This document shows, in pieces, positions 60,055-64,000 of a stretch of 64,000 nt of DNA (its first letter is position 1; every line of letters starts with the position of its first letter). The DNA is taken from NCBI GenBank assembly GCA_933228675.1, contig OW121742.1:110475601-110539600 (forward strand), read 5' to 3'. This stretch comes from Stomorhina lunata (lineage: Eukaryota; Arthropoda; Insecta; Diptera; Rhiniidae). The translations under genes were made by a program, and so were the position numbers. Under the pieces are notes generated by a model that saw only the letters and a program-made list of their open reading frames with translations, made no database searches and was not told the origin of the DNA.

Positions 60055-63000
60055 AATTTTAGAAAATTTTTCGAAAATTTACTTTTTATTGGAAATTTTT
60101 CGAAAATTGACTATTTATAGAAAATTTTTCGAAAATTGGCTATTTATAGGAAATTTTTCAAAAATTGACTATTTATAGGAAATTTTTCGAAAATTGACTA
60201 TTTATAGGAAATTTTTCGAAAATAGGCTATTTATAGGAAATTTTTCAAAAATTGACTATTTATAGGAAAATTTTCGAAAATTGACTTTTTGTAGGAAATT
60301 TTTCGTAAAATGACTTGTTATAGGAAATTTTTCGAAAATTGACTATTTATAGGAAATTTTTCGAAAATTTACTATTTATAGGAAATTTTGCGAAAATTGA
60401 TTATTTTTAGGAAATTTTTCGAAAATTGATTATTTTTAGGAAATTTTTCGAAAATTGACTTTTTGTAGAAAATTTTTCGTAAAATGACTTGTTATAGGAG
60501 ATTTTTCGAAAATTGACTATTTATAGGAAATTTTTCGAAAATTGAATATTTATAGGAAATTTTTCAAAAACTGACTATTTATAGGAAATTTTTCGAAAAT
60601 TGACTATTTATAGGAAATTTTTCGAAAATTGACTATTTATAGGAAATTTTTCGAAAATTGTCTTTTTATAGGAAATTTTTCGAAAATTGTCTTTTTATAG
60701 GAAATTTTTCGAAAATTGTCTTTTTATAGGAAATTTTTCGAAAATTGACTATTTATAGAAAATTTTTCGAAAATTGACTATTAATAAGAAATTTTTCGAA
60801 AATTAACTATTAATAGGAAATTTTTCGAAAACTGACTATTTATAGGAAATTTTTCGAAAATTGTCTTTTTATAGGAAATTTTTCGAATATTGTCTTTTTA
60901 TAGGAAATTTTTCGAAAATTGACTATTTATAGGAAATTTTTCGAAAATTGACTATTTATAGAAAATTTTTCGAAAATTGACTTTTTATACGAAATTTTTC
61001 GAAAATTGACTACTTATAGGAAATTTTTCGAAAATTGTCTTTTTATAGGAAATTTTTCGAAAATTGACTATTTATAGGAAATTTTTCGAAAATTGACTAT
61101 TAATAAGAAATTTTTCAAAAATTAACTATTAATAGGAAATTTTTCGAAAATTGACTATTTGTAATAAATTTTTCGAAAATTTACTTTTTATAGCAAATTT
61201 TTCGAAAATTGACTATTAATAGGAAATTTTTCGAAAATTGATTATTTTTAGGAAATTTTTCGAAAATTGACTTTTTGTAGGAAATTTTTCGTAAAATGAC
61301 TTGTTATAGGATATTTTTCGAAAATTGACTATTTATAGGAAATTTTTCGAAAATTGACTATTTATAGGAAATTTTTCGAAAATTGACTATTTATAGGAAA
61401 TTTTTCGAAAATTGACTATTTATAGGAAATTTTTCGAAAATTGACTATTAATAAGAAATTTTTCAAAAATTAACTATTAATAGGAAATTTTTCGAAAATT
61501 GACTATTTGTAATAAATTTTTCGAAAATTTACTTTTTATAGCAAATTTTTCGAAAATTGACTATTAATAGGAAATTTTTCGAAAATTGATTATTTTTAGG
61601 AAAGTTTTCGAAAATTGACTTTTTGTAGGAAATTTTTCGTAAAATGACTTGTTATAGGATATTTTTCGAAAATTGACTATTTATAGGAAATTTTTCGAAA
61701 ATTGACTATTTATAGGAAATTTTTCGAAAATTGACTATTTATAGGAAATTTTTCGAAAATTGACTATTTATAGGAAATTTTTCGAAAATTGACTATTAAT
61801 AAGAAATTTTTCAAAAATTAACTATTAATAGGAAATTTTTCGAAAATTGACTATTTGTAATAAATTTTTCGAAAATTTACTTTTTATAGCAAATTTTTCG
61901 AAAATTGACTATTAATAGGAAATTTTTCGAAAATTGATTATTTTTAGGAAATTTTTCGAAAATTGACTTTTTGTAGGAAATTTTTCGTAAAATGACTTGT
62001 TATAGGATATTTTTCGAAAATTGACTATTTATAGGAAATTTTTCGAAAATTGACTATTTATAGGAAATTTTTCGAAAATTGACTATTAATAAGAAATTTT
62101 TCAAAAATTGACTATTAATAAGAAATTTTTCAAAAATTAACTATTAATAGGAAATTTTTCGAAAATTGACTATTTGTAATAAATTTTTCGAAAATTTACT
62201 TTTTATAGCAAATTTTTCGAAAATTGACTATTAATAGGAAATTTTTCGAAAATTGATTATTTTTAGGAAATTTTTCGAAAATTGACTTTTTGTAGGAAAT
62301 TTTTCGTAAAATGACTTGTTATAGGATATTTTTCGAAAATTGACTATTTATAGGAAATTTTTCGAAAATTGACTATTTATAGGAAATTTTTCGAAAATTG
62401 ACTATTAATAGGAAATTTTTCGAAAATTGATTATTTTTAGGAAATTTTTCGAAAATTGACTATTTATAGGAAATTTTTCGAAAATTGACTATTAATAAGA
62501 AATTTTTCAAAAATTAACTATTAATAGGAAATTTTTCGAAAATTGACTATTTGTAATAAATTTTTCGAAAATTTACTTTTTATAGCAAATTTTTCGAAAA
62601 TTGACTATTAATAGGAAATTTTTCGAAAATTGATTATTTTTAGGAAATTTTTCGAAAATTGACTTTTTGTAGGAAATTTTTCGTAAAATGACTTGTTATA
62701 GGATATTTTTCGAAAATTGACTATTTATAGGAAATTTTTCGAAAATTGACTATTTATAGGAAATTTTTCGAAAATTGACTATTTATAGGAAATTTTTCGA
62801 AAATTGACTATTTATAGGAAATTTTTCGAAAATTGACTATTAATAAGAAATTTTTCAAAAATTAACTATTAATAGGAAATTTTTCGAAAATTGACTATTT
62901 GTAATAAATTTTTCGAAAATTTACTTTTTATAGCAAATTTTTCGAAAATTGACTATTAATAGGAAATTTTTCGAAAATTGATTATTTTTAGGAAATTTTT

Positions 63001-64000
63001 CGAAAATTGACTTTTTGTAGGAAATTTTTCGTAAAATGACTTGTTATAGGATATTTTTCGAAAATTGACTATTTATAGGAAATTTTTCGGAAATTGACTC
63101 TTTATCGAAAATTTTTCGAAAATTGACTATTTATAGGAAATTTTTCGAAAATCGACTATTTAAGGAAATTTTTCGAAAATTGACTATTTATCGAAAATTT
63201 TTCGAAAATTGACTATTTATAGGAAATTTTTCGAAAATTGACTATTTATAGGAAATTTTTCGAAAATTGACTATTAATAAGAAATTTTTCAAAAATTGAC
63301 TATTAATAAGAAATTTTTCAAAAATTAACTATTAATAGGAAATTTTTCGAAAATTGACTATTTGTAATAAATTTTTCGAAAATTTACTTTTTATAGCAAA
63401 TTTTTCGAAAATTGACTATTAATAGGAAATTTTTCGAAAATTGATTATTTTTAGGAAATTTTTCGAAAATTGACTTTTTGTAGGAAATTTTTCGTAAAAT
63501 GACTTGTTATAGGATATTTTTCGAAAATTGACTATTTATAGGAAATTTTTCGAAAATTGACTATTTATAGGAAATTTTTCGAAAATTGACTATTAATAGG
63601 AAATTTTTCGAAAATTGATTATTTTTAGGAAATTTTTCGAAAATTGACTATTTATAGGAAATTTTTCGAAAATTGACTATTAATAAGAAATTTTTCAAAA
63701 ATTAACTATTAATAGGAAATTTTTCGAAAATTGACTATTTGTAATAAATTTTTCGAAAATTTACTTTTTATAGCAAATTTTTCGAAAATTGACTATTAAT
63801 AGGAAATTTTTCGAAAATTGATTATTTTTAGGAAATTTTTCGAAAATTGACTTTTTGTAGGAAATTTTTCGTAAAATGACTTGTTATAGGATATTTTTCG
63901 AAAATTGACTATTTATAGGAAATTTTTCGAAAATTGACTATTTATAGGAAATTTTTCGAAAATTGACTATTTATAGGAAATTTTTCGAAAATTGACTATT
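60055..64000. repeat. 29-bp satellite, block 3 (forward) with 348-bp higher-order repeat
   Basis: About 136 units in the same orientation as block 1, running off the right edge. The variant GACTATTTGTAATAAATTTT recurs at about 61155, 61503, 61851, 62170, 62547, 62895, 63358 and 63735. Most spacings are multiples of 29 bp: 348 (12 units) three times, 319 (11), 377 (13) twice, and one of ~463 (16). This marks recent unequal exchange among 12-unit higher-order repeats. It forms an intron of the gene ending at 59865. Confidence 0.97.

Overview
The window reads as nuclear DNA of a higher (schizophoran/calyptrate) fly, most likely a blow-fly-like species. Every recognisable gene is closest in my memory to a Drosophila protein, the genes have GT-AG introns, the intergenic and intronic DNA is extremely AT-rich, and the dispersed repeats are of a kind I associate with calyptrate flies. 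The species assignment is inference; the gene families are read directly from translated exons.

Layout. 0-9 kb: a ketohexokinase-like pfkB sugar kinase (+), a secreted four-domain chitin-binding (peritrophin-A) protein whose only intron is filled with a self-complementary satellite (+), a 31-bp minisatellite, and the first five coding exons of gigas/TSC2 (tuberin) on the minus strand. The remaining tuberin exons are not visible to the left, so the two + strand genes appear to lie inside a tuberin intron. 9-12 kb: a mobile-element graveyard with a MITE, a fossil non-LTR reverse transcriptase, a GTCY-bearing dispersed repeat and a tRNA-Ala-like SINE head. 12-18 kb: endosulfine (endos, Greatwall substrate) and viaf/PDCL3 (phosducin-like) on the + strand. 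18-22 kb: two tandem paralogues of tubulin polyglutamylase complex subunit 2 (TPGS2) on the minus strand, separated by satellite DNA. 22-34 kb: a complete 11-exon anoctamin (TMEM16, subdued/ANO1 type) on the minus strand, with two introns expanded by satellites and a broken partial copy of its exon 3 lying upstream at 34.5-35.2 kb.

35-64 kb is almost entirely tandem repeat: a ~180-bp satellite, a 7.2-kb array of 20/21-bp units built on an 18-bp perfect palindrome, a ~155-bp AT-rich satellite, and a 29-bp satellite in three blocks whose orientation flips. The only coding sequence I find there is one terminal chitin-binding exon (59865-60038, minus strand) stranded between two satellite blocks. 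Its upstream exons must lie beyond the right edge.

The unusual feature is the satellite landscape. Several different minisatellites are each built around a perfect or near-perfect self-complementary core. They sit inside introns of housekeeping genes and form inverted and direct higher-order duplications, including a palindrome with ~0.85-kb arms centred at 42411. The long open frames seen in these arrays on both strands are a by-product of unit lengths divisible by three (21 and 30 bp) or of period combinations, and are not genes.
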